Assembly: GCF_918797505.1 (NCBI RefSeq) | Contig: NC_092795.1 | Location: 16,231,131 to 16,295,130, forward strand | Length of the DNA stretch: 64,000 nucleotides | From: Bemisia tabaci | Taxonomy: Eukaryota; Arthropoda; Insecta; Hemiptera; Aleyrodidae | Direction of reading: 5' to 3' | Shown: positions 22,886 through 34,022 of the stretch, piece after piece | How positions within the stretch are numbered: the stretch's first letter is position 1 | How the letters are laid out: the number at the start of each line of letters is the position of its first letter | Notes under the pieces: model-generated | The model's database searches: none | Seen by the model: the letters and a program-made list of their open reading frames with translations, nothing else | What the model was told of the DNA's origin: nothing | Made by a program: the position numbers and the translations under genes

Positions 22886-22963
22886 TAAACGCATTTATGT
22901 TAAAAGAAACTATGTGCATAGGTTTTGTGTGAGACATGATTCCTTTTAGCATAAATACGTTCA
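22886..22963. mobile_element. Family G copy 4, 78 bp, diverged
   Basis: AAACGCATTTATGTTAAAAG and CTTTTAGCATAAATACGTTCA-like ends are inverted and match G1 in length and layout. Confidence 0.6.
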
Positions 22964-23247
22964 TTTGATACTAACTCGCGATACAAGAAAACAAAAAGAG
23001 GATGAAAAGTTGGATAGGAACTTGAGTGTGATGTTACATTCTTCTTACCATCTCATACAGTCTCCGTCAATTGGATTTAAAGTTAGGAGGAAAGTTGTAA
23101 CACAATAGTGCCCAAAATTAGCCGTAGCAAAGGAAGAGAAATGCCGATTTCAAGAAAAATGTTTACCGGATCCTCTCAAACGAGCAACTACCGTCTTCTG
23201 AGCATTTTTTTACCTACTTGAATACGTTCTTGTCTCTTTGCTCCCAA

Positions 23248-24188
23248 CCCTGGTAAAAATTGGCAATAGGAGCTGCGTTTCAAAATACCATAGGAATTCT
23301 TATAGCCGACAGAAGAAGGCGATAGAAAATCATATAGCTGGCTGTAGGAAGTGGAAAAAATCATACGGCCGGGCTACACGAAACGATAAAAAATTATACA
23401 GCCGGGCTATAGTTCCTATCGCTGGGTTTTACACTTTATCGCCTGGCTGTTGCTTTTTCGCCATCGGCTATAAAATAAGGCTATAAGAAATTGTGTAGAC
23501 ATTCGTGTGCTTTGTAAATCCTTAAGTTTGTACGGAATCACCTTAATATTTACAAAACGCACATTATATACTTTCCTTTATTACATATTCTTTTTCATCA
23601 ATTAAAATGAGAATAATCCATACAGAGTGTGCAAACATTTCAAAGTCATGAGTTAAAAAACGCTGACTCCATGAGATTAAATATTAGAGCCTAACACAAA
23701 GCGGAGCGGCGGCGCACTGGCGCCTACAAACCTAACAGGGATACTTCACGCATTGCGCAATGCGTGAAGTATCCCTGTTAGGTTTGTAGGCGCCAATGCG
23801 CGTTCAGCGGTGGTTGCCCGCCTGCCGCGGCGCTTGAAGCAACTATCTCACAACAGAGGTATTGCACAGTATCATACGAAATTGAAGGCGCTCCAACATA
23901 TTAGGAATGGCAGGCATCCTTCAAAAGCACGGAGCTTTCCTCGCAAAATAAATCAAGATACTACGGCCAAAAAAGAGAGCGGTAGTCCAAAAACTCACGA
24001 AGTCCTAGCATCCGTAATTAGTAACGTTTAGCATACACTATATCGCCAGGCTGTTGCTCAATCGACATTGGCTATAAAAGGCTATAGGCAATTGTGTTGC
24101 CGGCTATAGAAGCTATTGGAAATCTTACAACCGGCTGTAGATCTATGGTAATTTGGAACACAGATTCTACTGCCAATTTTTACCAGGG
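23248..24188. mobile_element. Element E, 941 bp with ~80 bp inverted ends
   Basis: Ends CCCTGGTAAAAATTGGCA and TGCCAATTTTTACCAGGG are perfect inverted repeats for 18 bp, then ~75% similar for ~60 bp more. Flanked by AA on both sides (23246-23247, 24189-24190). Subterminal regions repeat GGCTATA/TATAGCCGG-type motifs. The centre carries the palindrome below. No transposase. Confidence 0.8.
23718..23795. repeat. Perfect 78-bp palindrome
   Basis: Two 39-bp arms are exact reverse complements with no spacer (centre between 23756 and 23757, TTGC/GCAA). With one mismatch it extends to 23712-23801. The arm (GGCGCCTACAA, ATACTTCACGCATTGCG) is the same sequence type as the internal subrepeat of family D. 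Confidence 0.95.
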
Positions 24189-25373
24189 AAAACACTTTTT
24201 TCGATATCAAACTGAATTGTGCCGTTTTCTTTCACCCTTGATTGTAATTTAAGTATTCTGATCCATACCTCAACTTGGCCAGTTTTAATTGCGTGGAAAT
24301 TCCAATTTCATTTCTAATAATTCAAGATAATCTGTACTGAAAACATATTTTCTAATTTGCGATTTGCTGTCATGGTGTTACAGAACACGCCCAAAGTAAT
24401 TTGACTTTATCGGAGAGATGTAAACATTTTATCTCAGTAGAACGGAAAATTAGAGCGTGTGACGTAAAAAAGACCGCACCTCATACGTAACCTACCTCAA
24501 TTTAAAGCAACATTGGCGAGTACAATTTACGATAGAAAATTCCTCGGCTTGATAGCCGTTCCCTAGCACAGGATTTGGAAACCCTGGTTCAGTTTTTCCT
24601 TATCCACTGTATTTTCAAAGAGAAATTCCACCGATGTTTCATAGTTATTACTTCAGGGTGACCTCCTGGAAACAAAATTACAATTTCTGTTTCGCTCTCG
24701 TTCACCGGTCTGAAGCCTTTCATATCGTTCTCAGAACCCGAAGTGAAAAACTCGAACCAGAGAAATCGGCATTTTTCAGGGAGAAAGAAATATTATCCAC
24801 AAGAGGAGCGTTCCCCTCGGTAAAAATATCCACCTAAGTTCGTTTAGAATTCATCCCAGAAGTTGGAAAATAAAGTGGAAAACACCTCTGTCATAGATGT
24901 GACCACATTGAACGTGTTAAAAATGAAAGCTTTTAATCATCAACGTATCTAAAATTTTGTTTTTTTTATTTTAAAATATCAACATTGTTAAAATAGGTTA
25001 ACTAAATATTATTTTGTTTTCAAAATACGGCAGAAATTTGAACAAGGTCCGATGATTTGAAGTCCCCTAATATAACCAAGGGTCCCAAGCGGAGATGTTC
25101 AAGTCGGAACTCCCTCATTTCTTGTAAAACCCTTTGTAGCTACCCTTTTACTAGGCCTCAAGAATAAAAGTAACAATTTTTGGACCCAACAAAACGAAAA
25201 AACCAAAAACTTTAACTAGGTTTTGAGTTATCAGGGATTCAGAGTGCATGTTAATGAAGTTATTAACCCTCCTAACCTAAGGATAATAGAACGAGCCCTT
25301 AGGGCGATAAACAGGCAATAAAAATTTACATTGATTTCAATTAACCGCATTTTATACGTTATGAAATGTTTTT
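24189..25373. other. No supported feature
   Basis: AT-rich DNA without recognisable genes or repeats. Confidence 0.45.
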
Positions 25374-25627
25374 CGAGCGTTCTAAGGAAAAACGCCGTAT
25401 GGACATTCGAGAGTTGCCAAATTTCCTCTTATAAAATATGTATTTTCAAGGAGATTTATGAATACTTTTTTTTTGAAATCCTCAGGAGCTTTAGGTGAAA
25501 TTGCGAACAAAATGATCTGAAAAACTGGGAGAAAAACAATCATGAGTTTTCTCGAAAATGTGTATTTAATCAAAGGGAATTTGGCAACGCCTGAAAGTTC
25601 ATACGGCGTTTTTTCTTAGCGCGGCAG
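25374..25627 (-). mobile_element. Family A copy 6
   Basis: The left terminus is eroded (TTCTAAGGAAAAACGCCGTA) and the right end TTCTTAGCGCGGCAG is good. CATTCGAGAG-type end on the left, CGCCTGAAAG on the right. No TSD found. Confidence 0.8.
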
Positions 25628-27700
25628 TAGTAGGCTGAAGCTGAGGCTCCATTCGCGACTTTCGGGCGAGCTCGCCATTGCGAGGCGCGGAGTGGAGCGG
25701 AGATGATGAGGCGGAACTCGACTCGACTCAACTCGGCGCGGCACACAGTGGAGCGAGTCGATGGGAGAGGTCGGACAAAATTTGGAAACTTTAAACGTTT
25801 ATTACTCCGTTTATACAAAACTTTGAGCTTTTCAAAGTGTTTCTATTGGTTTCTTCGTGAAATCTCCTTACAGAAGCACCCTTTAAAATTTAAAATGTGA
25901 CGAATTAAACATTAAAAGTTGCAGTTTTAGCCAAAAATTTCATGTCCAATTACTGATTGACTGGGTCCACTGTGCGGCGTGGCGGCGGCCGGGTTGTGAC
26001 GCGGCATGGCGCTATCTCGCCACTCTGGGGAGTGCGTTTACACCGGTGGTGCCTTTTCCGCGTAATCTCTTTGTTCACTGGTTTTATCGATTCGTTCGTT
26101 GTCGGACCACGCGCGCACAGTCGGTCCACCGCATCGCTCCCAGACGAAACCGTATGTTGTGACAAATTTAACGGGGCGGCACCGGACCGCTTAGTTTTTG
26201 ACCCCCTTCCGAAATTGAGACACTCTTCGCACAGACGACGTATCGACTTTACTGCTCTTGTAATCGCATGCACAATCCATGGCAAACCAAACAAACTTAC
26301 ATGCTAATAATGTTCGTCGAAAAATGAGTAAAAATAATGTGGATTTTTAGGGGTGAAAGTCCTAGGAGGACCCTCATTCTGGGTGGATGCAAATGGAGAA
26401 TTTGCGCGAAAGTATTTTATTGCTGCATGCGGGAGTGCTCAACGAGCTGCATTTGTAGTGTTTCTCATATTTTTTTCGGATATGGGAGATAGTAGAAAGA
26501 TAGATTTTAAAATGCAACAATTAATTATGTTCCGATTAAAATTTTTATGGGTATTTCCCATTTTTACACATGTATTTGAGTATATCAGGTCATTTGCCTC
26601 TAATAATAATTGTGCATTGCAGAAACCAAATATATTCTCATGCTGCTCAGTTCGCTCAGCAGTCTATTCTAAAACATGAAATTCACAAAAATTCATACGC
26701 CTGCAAATTCTCCATTCAGGATATCTTTGGTAGAAGGGCCAACAAGGCTTGGAATGTTACTAAAATTGTGCGAATAACCGCGCCTTTAGGTGATAGAAAA
26801 TGGTCCTACGGTAAAAACGATGTTTAAAACCCAGAGGGTTCTGCCCCTGTCCCATTTACACTTGGTGTCGATGACTTTGTTGAGGCACCTTCAAATAAAC
26901 GTATTTGCCAACAAACCATCCTGACTGTCTATATCCAACAAAAAAGCCTTCATTGAGACGGACACGTGCTCGTGCACCGGAATTTTATCACCGTTTTTTG
27001 AATTTCGAAAAGAGGGTAAACTGTGAGCCGCCCTAAAAATTAATTGAGGGTGAATCAGAGTTGCAACCTCAAATCAAGCACATCCATTATGAAACTCTAA
27101 TTTGCGAAATTAAAATGCGGGAAAAAGAACACTTCTAAGACGTATTTCATGATATCTCTGCTGTCTATTTATCCATTTAGTCAGTTTAAACGGAGGAAAA
27201 TCTCCTGTTCGATCAACATAAATTCAAAGTATAATATTCGGACGAGAATTGTTGTTGAGTCAACAGGCAATCTCCTTGTTTAATTTGCATGTCTGTTATT
27301 TCAAAGAGACAGCTTGTCTCTTGGAGGAGATGTCTGGCTGACTCGATGAGAATTCGGGATTTCCGGATTTATTGGATTATAAATTTCAAAATTTTTCTCA
27401 ATTAAGTTTTTAACTTGCGAAAAAAGTTAAGAAAAATCGGATGTTTCAGAGATCTCAATTAAGCAATGGAATTTGTGAAGTTTTTTCTAATTTTCCACCA
27501 GAGAGTATTTGGCATAAAATTACTGGATTGATATAAATCAACTAAACATGTTAAAAATATAAACTCTCAATCCATTAAAAATCTAAAATAATAGCATTTG
27601 GTAATTTTAAAACGTTCATTGTTTTCAAAAGATGTTGAATAAATTATCTGTTGCTCCCAAAATAACAAAGACAGAGTAGATCCTATCATTTTCGGTCCTC
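25628..27700. other. No gene seen; GC-rich in the first ~600 bp
   Basis: 25640-26200 is moderately GC- and CpG-rich with overlapping antisense frames of about 115 codons and no domain. The rest is AT-rich and featureless to me. Confidence 0.35.
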
Positions 27701-27705
27701 TTCCA

Positions 27706-28036
27706 TTAGTAAATAATAAGGGCTCCGAGCACCAATGTCGAAATTTCTCTAAGACCTCGAGCAACTTTATCAACTCTCCGGAGATCAAATTCCATAACCA
27801 GCGAATTGAAGGCACTCTCAGTAAATTCAACGATTTGATACCGGCAATTAAAATTAAAAACCGTACATCCTGATGTTGTCAAAAGTTCTATCGGACCCCG
27901 AGCAACTATTTTAACACTGCGGTGATTGATATGCATAGCCTGTGAGAGCTCTCTGAGTGAGTTATAAAATTTGTCAGTTCGCTTAAAAACGCCGCGGCAT
28001 ACGCTACTTCCGAAAATTCTCACGACAAGTTTACAT
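27706..28036 (-). pseudogene. Coding-like segment of repeat family L (two 47-codon repeats)
   Basis: A 110-codon open frame on the minus strand has no ATG at its start, so it is an exon or gene fragment if coding. It contains an internal duplication 141 bp (47 codons) apart: AMHINHRSVKIVARGPIELL and VMEFDLRRVDKVARGLREIS, which share M-x4-R-x-V-x2-VARG-x2-E. The DNA is homologous to the copies at 0.7, 37.5 and 43.9 kb, all in the same orientation. I do not recognise the protein family. It could also be a satellite-like repeat that happens to be open here. Confidence 0.35.
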
Positions 28037-29039
28037 CATAAAAATAGTATTTTTTTTTCTTTTTCTTTCAACTTTTTGCCCGGGCCGGGGCCTTGTCTTA
28101 TCTTAGAAACGAAAAAAATGACAGAAAAAAGACGTAAAACCCGTAAAAATTGCTCTTAACATACAACAGGGTAAAAAATAATTAATGAAGGATTATTCTA
28201 GGAGGAATGCTACGGACTATTAACTATTAAGAGGAATCTATCAAACTAGAGGTTCTGAACTGGACCTTAAATCCATTTAAAAAAGTTCCTGAAATATCTT
28301 TACAGCAAGCTCTTATGAAGAAAATATTTTAAAAATAAAGGCCAGGAAACACAGAAATGAAACGATGCTAAATTAACTTAAAGATTCATCCATTCTTCAT
28401 TCTCCTTTCCTCTCCACTTTCTGTCTTATTCTAGCCCTCACACCTTTTTTTCCGACCTATGCGCACAGTTTCCTGGATCCAACCAATAGCCGTCCACGTG
28501 TGATTGAGCACGTCGTGCATGGCTGTTGCAGTAAACTAGAGTTATTCACAGGGTATAAATAACATTTTTTGTCCCTAGATAAAACTCTCTTTTGTCCAGC
28601 TAGCTACAGGCTACGCAATTGGAGTATAAACCTTAATACCCATAGAGGAGTAAGGAGAAACATTTACAGATTATCACACAATCCATTTACTCAATTTACT
28701 TTTTTCTTTATCCTCTCGTTTGATCATATTTTGTTCAAAGCCTCTAATGTTCATAATTTCGTCGCTATTGAGGATGGTACAACTCGAATCATCTCCAGCA
28801 TTTAAGTTCTGTGTTAAATTTATTTTATTGTGTACTAAATGCAAGCTTATTGCCATTTTCATTCTATCACCCAGGCGTAGGAAGATGCCGCCGTTCGGTT
28901 TCAGAGCTTTGACTCCATATTCCCGTTATCTGCTACATAAAAAAATACTGACCCCTCTGCCATCATCCAAGCTTTGAGAATCGAATTAAATCAGAAATGC
29001 AACAATTCAATTACCGCGTTCTTTTTCGGATGACGAAGC
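28037..29039. other. No supported feature
   Basis: A TATA-like GGGTATAAATAAC occurs at 28553-28565 without a clear transcript behind it. Confidence 0.35.
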
Positions 29040-29430
29040 ACTTGTTGCATGAGGAGGCAACACCGCGGTGACCTTTACTCGTCTCAAGAACGGTGAGAGG
29101 GTAGCAACCCGAGAACAATGCTCAGGCTCACCCTCAATTCTCCGTTCTGTCCTCTGGCTTTGTCATTCAGAACTGTGTCGGGTGGTGCGGCGCGGTGCGT
29201 GGTGGTGGTAAAATAGAAAACATTCGGATCTCGCGCACACGTCCGATTCCGCCACCGCTGCGCCCGCGGCAAGGTGAATCAGCCCCAAACGCAAACCCCT
29301 CGGATTCGGAATGCGGGACTCGGCCGGACAACCGGGCAGTTCCTGAAAAATGGTAATGGTCCAACCCATTCCGTCGGACGCAACTTCTAGAAGACGGGGG
29401 ATGTCAGGTCGCGGCGAATTCATGCTGCCC
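29040..29430. other. GC-rich patch
   Basis: CpG-rich block with minus-strand open frames of 60-86 codons in different phases. No domain, no clear splice sites. Possible regulatory or untranslated exon sequence. Confidence 0.3.
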
Positions 29431-30077
29431 TGAAACTGGTTTTTCGGAAGGAGCTCGCTCAGCGAAGGAGGGGCTTATAATTATGTCCTTGATTTTTGAA
29501 ATCTTCTCGCGTGAGAATATTCTCGGTCCACGACGCGACGCTTGTTTAGTGACATTACAAAGTCAAAACTGCAACCTTTTGAATGAAGGGTGACAGAGAC
29601 CGTTCTCAAAAGAAATGTGTTCACTCTCGGAGTTTTACTTTAAAGAGGTCTACAGTCCTCTGTACCATCGAAACAAAACAAGAAAATTTGCTAAAATACT
29701 CGTTAAAAAAGGCAAATACCAAATTCAATGAAAATGAATATAGCTATTAACTTAAAAACTCAAACTTTCCTCTTTTTTATCCATTTTATTCACGCATAAA
29801 GAAATAAGTAAGAAAAGTATGAGTTTTTAAGCTTCGCTATTCCCATTTTTCATTATATTTTGTACATGTCGTGCACACTGGAAAAGCGACCGCAGGCGAT
29901 TTTTCGCTAGTCTTCAGGAAACTACAAAAATGTAATTCTACGCCAAACTTTTTGTTTTTTTGTTTTTAGATTACGCGAATCAACTCAAAATATCCTTTAG
30001 AGAAAGATTCCAACACAGCTCAGAACAGAATTACATTTTAGCACCAAAGAATGGACCCTGCATGATTACGTCTCTTT
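29431..30077. other. No supported feature
   Basis: Nothing recognised. Confidence 0.4.
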
Positions 30078-30640
30078 AAACGGAGAAAGGAAGGGTTAAA
30101 TGCAAAGGAAGAAAAGGGGGAACGGAGAAAGAAATGAAAGAGATAAAGCATTAAAAATGAAGCATAGAAAGAAGACCTTTACGAGGAGAGAATTGAGAAA
30201 AAATTATGAATATAGAGAAGAAAAAGAAAAATGAAAAATATATAGAAAGGAAAGAAAGTAAGAAAAATAACAAGGAAGAAACGTGTTAACCGTATGATAC
30301 AAATAACAGAAATAAATAAATAAAAAAAAAATACAAATACGGGAAAAATAAGGAAAACGAAAATAAAGGAAAGACGAGAAAAATGCAAGTATAGGAAAAA
30401 GTAAGAAACATAAAAATATAGAATTAATAAAAAAGATAAAAAAACAGGAATGAATCAGAAGAAAACTGTGAGGAGAGGGAAGGAAAAAAGAAAATTATGC
30501 CAAAAGGCAGGGGGGGGGAATGTGATATGAAGGAGAAATAATTAAACAATATGCTGATAGAAAAGTAGTGCATCCGAAGGTAAATAAGAAAAATTAAGAG
30601 GGAGGAAAAAAAAAACAGGGCAAAAAACAAGGGGGCGTAC
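30078..30640. repeat. Polypurine (A/G-rich) tract, ~560 bp
   Basis: The plus strand is almost entirely A and G with very few pyrimidines (repeated AAAGAAAG, GGAAAG, GAGAAGAAAAAG). Minus-strand open frames here are F/I/L-rich artefacts of the composition. Confidence 0.85.
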
Positions 30641-30659
30641 AGAGATTAATCTATTTTTC

Positions 30660-31105
30660 AATGCGCCCCTCCCTCGCGCTTGGACCCCACGCTCCTGCCA
30701 TATCCTGGACCTGGGAGGACTAGAGTGACGTCACGTCCGAACGAGTCAAAATCGTCAGTGGTGACGGCGGCGGCGTTACGTCAGCCGCAAAGATATCATG
30801 GGAGCCACGGCGTGGGCGGGAGAGGGGGCTGGAAATACATACGCAAAGCAGAATCGCCGCGATGATGTAGCGGTGACGCCGACAGAGGAGCCAGCGACGA
30901 CGTAGGTGGAAGTCGAGTGCGTGCATTTAGAATCGGAAACAGTGAGAGTCACAGTAGCTGGGGCTAGGGCAGGGGGGGGGGGGGGGGGAGGCCAGGAGCT
31001 GGAGGAAAACTTGTGGAAACAGGCAGCGATGACGCGGGAGGGCCGATCGCCGCACACCCGACGGAATCCAATTTCATCCGGCCGAAAATCCTCCTGCGAT
31101 CCCAT
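30660..31105. promoter_or_regulatory. GC-rich island with CRE/ATF sites
   Basis: Contains a perfect palindromic CRE, TGACGTCA (30726-30733), a second site TTACGTCA near 30776-30783, and several TGACG half-sites (near 30873 and 31030). A 17-bp G run is at 30972-30988. CRE clusters in a CpG-rich block suggest a promoter or enhancer. Direction and target are unknown. Confidence 0.4.
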
Positions 31106-31519
31106 GAAAGTTTAATTTTTTAATTTTTTTCACGTAACCGTCCGCGGCAGAAGAGATCCTTAGAGACTGAACATTGAACCGATTATTTGCCAATTGGCGT
31201 GGGTGCCAAATTTGAAAAAAATGGGGATTTAATGGATTATTATTGCCTTGCTACCGAGATGCATTTTACGAAAGACAAAGGAACGATATTTAAAGGGAGG
31301 CAATTCAAAACATGGTAGCTGACATCTAGTTTTTTGTTTCTTCCTAACTCCATACCAAAACAAGAAATCGACCGATTCCGAGCCCGAAAACCTGAAACTC
31401 TGCCCCCCCCCCCCCTATCCCCAAAAAACCAAATTTTAGGTGCAGACCCCCCCCCCCTTCGTAACTTTTCAAGGGTAGTCAGGAGAGCTTCTAAGCCATG
31501 AGATAGGTGTTACTTACCT

Positions 31520-32050
31520 AATACCACCTTTTCCCGGGAAAACAACGTCAATTTTGCGACCGAAGAAAAATTTCCGGACGGGGAACCGTCCCCCTCTTTT
31601 TTTTTTTTTTTTTTTTTTTTTTACTACTTCAAATAGCCCACAAGGGCTAATCCCACGCCTTAAGTCCCATCTCCCCTCCGTCCTTACTGAACCAGTCCCA
31701 GGCAACCATTGTTTGAGACCATCAAACTCGGGTCGCCTGGCCGGGAATCGAACCCGGGAGTCCGGGACCTCCCGATCATAGAGCAAGCGCTACAACCACT
31801 ACACCATAGGAGGCCGACAGGCCTCTTTAAGCCTTCTTTAGGGAGTCATTGGGTGAATTGTGGATTTATAGGCATTAATTAAAAGCGAAATTTCCCGAAT
31901 TTTACAAATCGGAAGCAATCGAATCGCAAGCCGGTCGGAAACCCCAACTTAAAGGATCATGCCTCCCCCCCTCCCCCGCCCTTGGGCGGGGGGGGGGGGT
32001 GTGTCGGGAAAATCAAACTCGGATACCTTGGGGTTGATTCCTTATCCATC
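31520..32050. repeat. Repeat R copy 1 (carries the SINE)
   Basis: Homologous to 33275-33575: both have CAATTTTGCGACC-AAG near the start, a CGAATCGCAA/TGAATCGCAA block, a poly-G/C segment, and TTCCTTGAGGTAGATTG/TACCTTGGGGTTGATTC at the end. Class unknown. It is split by the SINE below. Confidence 0.6.
31600..31821 (-). mobile_element. tRNA-derived SINE, minus strand
   Basis: Read on the minus strand it starts near GGCCTCCTATGGTGTAGTGG. The A box TGGTGTAGTGG is at 31796-31806 and the B box GGGTTCGATTCC at 31744-31755, followed by a ~130 bp unrelated body and a poly-A tail (T run 31597-31622). A 7-bp TSD CCTCTTT flanks it (31593-31599, 31822-31828). The paralogous R copy 2 lacks the insertion at this point. 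Confidence 0.88.
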
Positions 32051-32129
32051 TCCGCGGTCTCTGACTTCATGCAATCTGAAATAACCGAGAAAAAAGTCTG
32101 GTACTGTGTGTAGCTTAAATGCGCGCGTC

Positions 32130-32310
32130 CAGTGGATCCCCCGTCAATTTGAAAAGTGGCGCGTCAATTTGTATATTTTGCCGAGCGCGGCACTAAATTG
32201 GCGGGAACCAATGAGAGTGAAAGTTTTCACTTGTTTACATTTGCGTAAGCTAACCTACAATAAAACAAGTTGTGAACAAACGTAGTTGTATTGTAATTCA
32301 TCTTCTCGTG
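32130..32310 (+). promoter_or_regulatory. Candidate promoter: E2F and CCAAT motifs
   Basis: TTGGCGGGAA (32198-32207) matches the E2F consensus and is followed at once by CCAAT (32208-32212). Upstream are two CGTCAATTTG direct repeats (near 32144 and 32163) and a GGCGCG element. Downstream, GTGAGT (32308) and TTTTTTGTGCAG (ending 32363) could be splice sites of a short leader intron. The motifs are seen; a promoter is inference. Confidence 0.3.
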
Positions 32311-33274
32311 AGTGTTTTAATTCCATTTAAAGTTGCCCGAGGCTCTTAATTTTTTGTGCAGGTGCGAAGTAGTTTATTTTCCTATCTTAACCGCATCCCT
32401 CCAAAGAATATTCAATCCAGTGTTCCCTCGTTTAATCTTAAGAACAAGTCGTCGCCTCAAGGTGTGCCCTCAAAGTATCAGTAAGTTCTCATTGATAGTT
32501 TATTTTTTCCTCTTCGCAATTTCACTGGCAATGTACTGTTCAAAATCATTGAAGCTTTCAAATTCCAGGAAGCTTCAAACCCTCCATTTTGATATGTGTG
32601 GCTGATCTACTCCAAGTGTCTTTTAATGTTAGCGTCTCACTAGCTTACTTGTATCCTGAGATTCAATGTTTTTGATCCTGAGTCACCCTAGAAAGGGTAC
32701 TCACAGGTGAGAGATAAAATACTCCTTGCCTAAAAATAAGACTATGGAAGGTCTCAGGCAAATTCAGAGTCTATAATCTACCTTTAGGATAGTGTCCATT
32801 AGGGGCCGGCCAAAGTTAGATTTTCCTACGATGATCATGCCTAACGTATATTTGATTTCATGCCTCAGGTGTGACAGATTCATACATATCCATTCAGGAT
32901 TGATGACAGTTTGGTAGAAATTTTCCTTAAAGCCTTGTTGCCTAAGCACTTAGCATCATAAAAGGAGAACAGAGGAGTTCTTCTGATAACAGACAAGCAG
33001 AGAAGACTTAGTGCATCAAGGCTGCCATGAACATTCACATTAAATTTCAAAATTGATAAAGCTAAGACCTCCTTTCAATTAAATCAATTTTTCCTTTTCT
33101 GCTACATGCACTGCTGCAAAAAGTTTATTTTTACTGGTAAAACCTACCAGAATACATAAATATGTGCAGCAGCGCACAGGATCATTTAAGTAGGCGAACT
33201 GCTTAGGCATTATACGCTATTTTGATGATTTTATGTAATACCTAGAGTAATTCGAATTCCTGGGGGTTGATTAC
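32311..33274. other. No supported gene; possible small spliced leader
   Basis: A possible exon at 32364-32477 lies between TTTTTTGTGCAG and GTAAGTTC, and another acceptor (TTCAAATTCCAG) ends near 32568. The joined sequence gives no convincing protein. Such sites also occur by chance. Confidence 0.2.
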
Positions 33275-33575
33275 CATAGGGAATATTTTTCCCTCGGAGA
33301 ATTTACATCAATTTTGCGACCAAAGAGTTTGTGGAGGGGTACACGACACTGCTCTTATTTTTAGGGCATCGTTTTTGGTCTCAGGGTGGGTCAATTTCGG
33401 ATTTCCAGGCGTCAATTTCAATTGAAATTTTCCTCACTTTTCAAACCTGGCGCAATTGAATCGCAATTTGGTTGGGAACCTCGACTTTTAGGACCCTCCC
33501 CCATTTTCTCTCCAAGGAGGCGGGGTTCGGGACCATGTAATTCAGATTCCTTGAGGTAGATTGTTTTTGCAACCC
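33275..33575. repeat. Repeat R copy 2, without the SINE
   Basis: Matches the two flanks of the SINE-bearing copy at 31.5-32.05 kb as one continuous sequence, so it represents the unoccupied state. Confidence 0.55.
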
Positions 33576-33772
33576 CGCGCCTCCCAGACTTGAAACAATT
33601 CAGAAAAATACTTGATACGGGTGGTCTAAAACTTCCTGTACAGACGCTCTTGAAAATTTCAAAGAATTTCCTGTACGTCCCAGAAAAAATTCTCTGCAAT
33701 TTCCGGAAGAGTCTACATCACCGACCTCCCGGAAAAAATAAATCGTCTTTTAGAATTTGGCAATGACTGATG

Positions 33773-34022
33773 CTGCTGCTTTACGGAAAAACGCCGTATG
33801 AATCTTCGTCAGTTGCGAAATTTCCTTTGATTATATATGAATTTCCAGGAAATTTTTAACATTTTCCTTTCAATTTTTCAGAGAATTCTCTTTGTAATAA
33901 GATCTAGATTATCTGAAAATTTCTAGAGGAAATATCCACAACTCCCCTCAAAAAGAAACATTTTATTTGAGGAAATTCGGCAACTCTCGAATTTCCTTAC
34001 GGTGGTTTTCCTTAGCAATGCG
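33773..34022 (+). mobile_element. Family A copy 7, diverged ends
   Basis: Left CTGCTGCTTTACGG, then AAAAACGCCGTATG. Right CTCTCGAATTTCCTTACGG, then CCTTAGCA, with the terminal CGGCAG eroded. The interior matches the family. Confidence 0.75.

Noticed and set aside
28553..28565. TATA box GGGTATAAATAAC
   Set aside because: No initiator, GC island or open frame follows at a sensible distance; single TATA matches are common in AT-rich DNA.
30179..30630. Minus-strand frames rich in F, I and L that look like membrane segments
   Set aside because: They are the complement of the polypurine tract and reflect composition only.
32364..32568. Two short introns with a coding exon between
   Set aside because: Consensus splice sites exist but the spliced product is not open in a convincing frame; kept only as a weak note.
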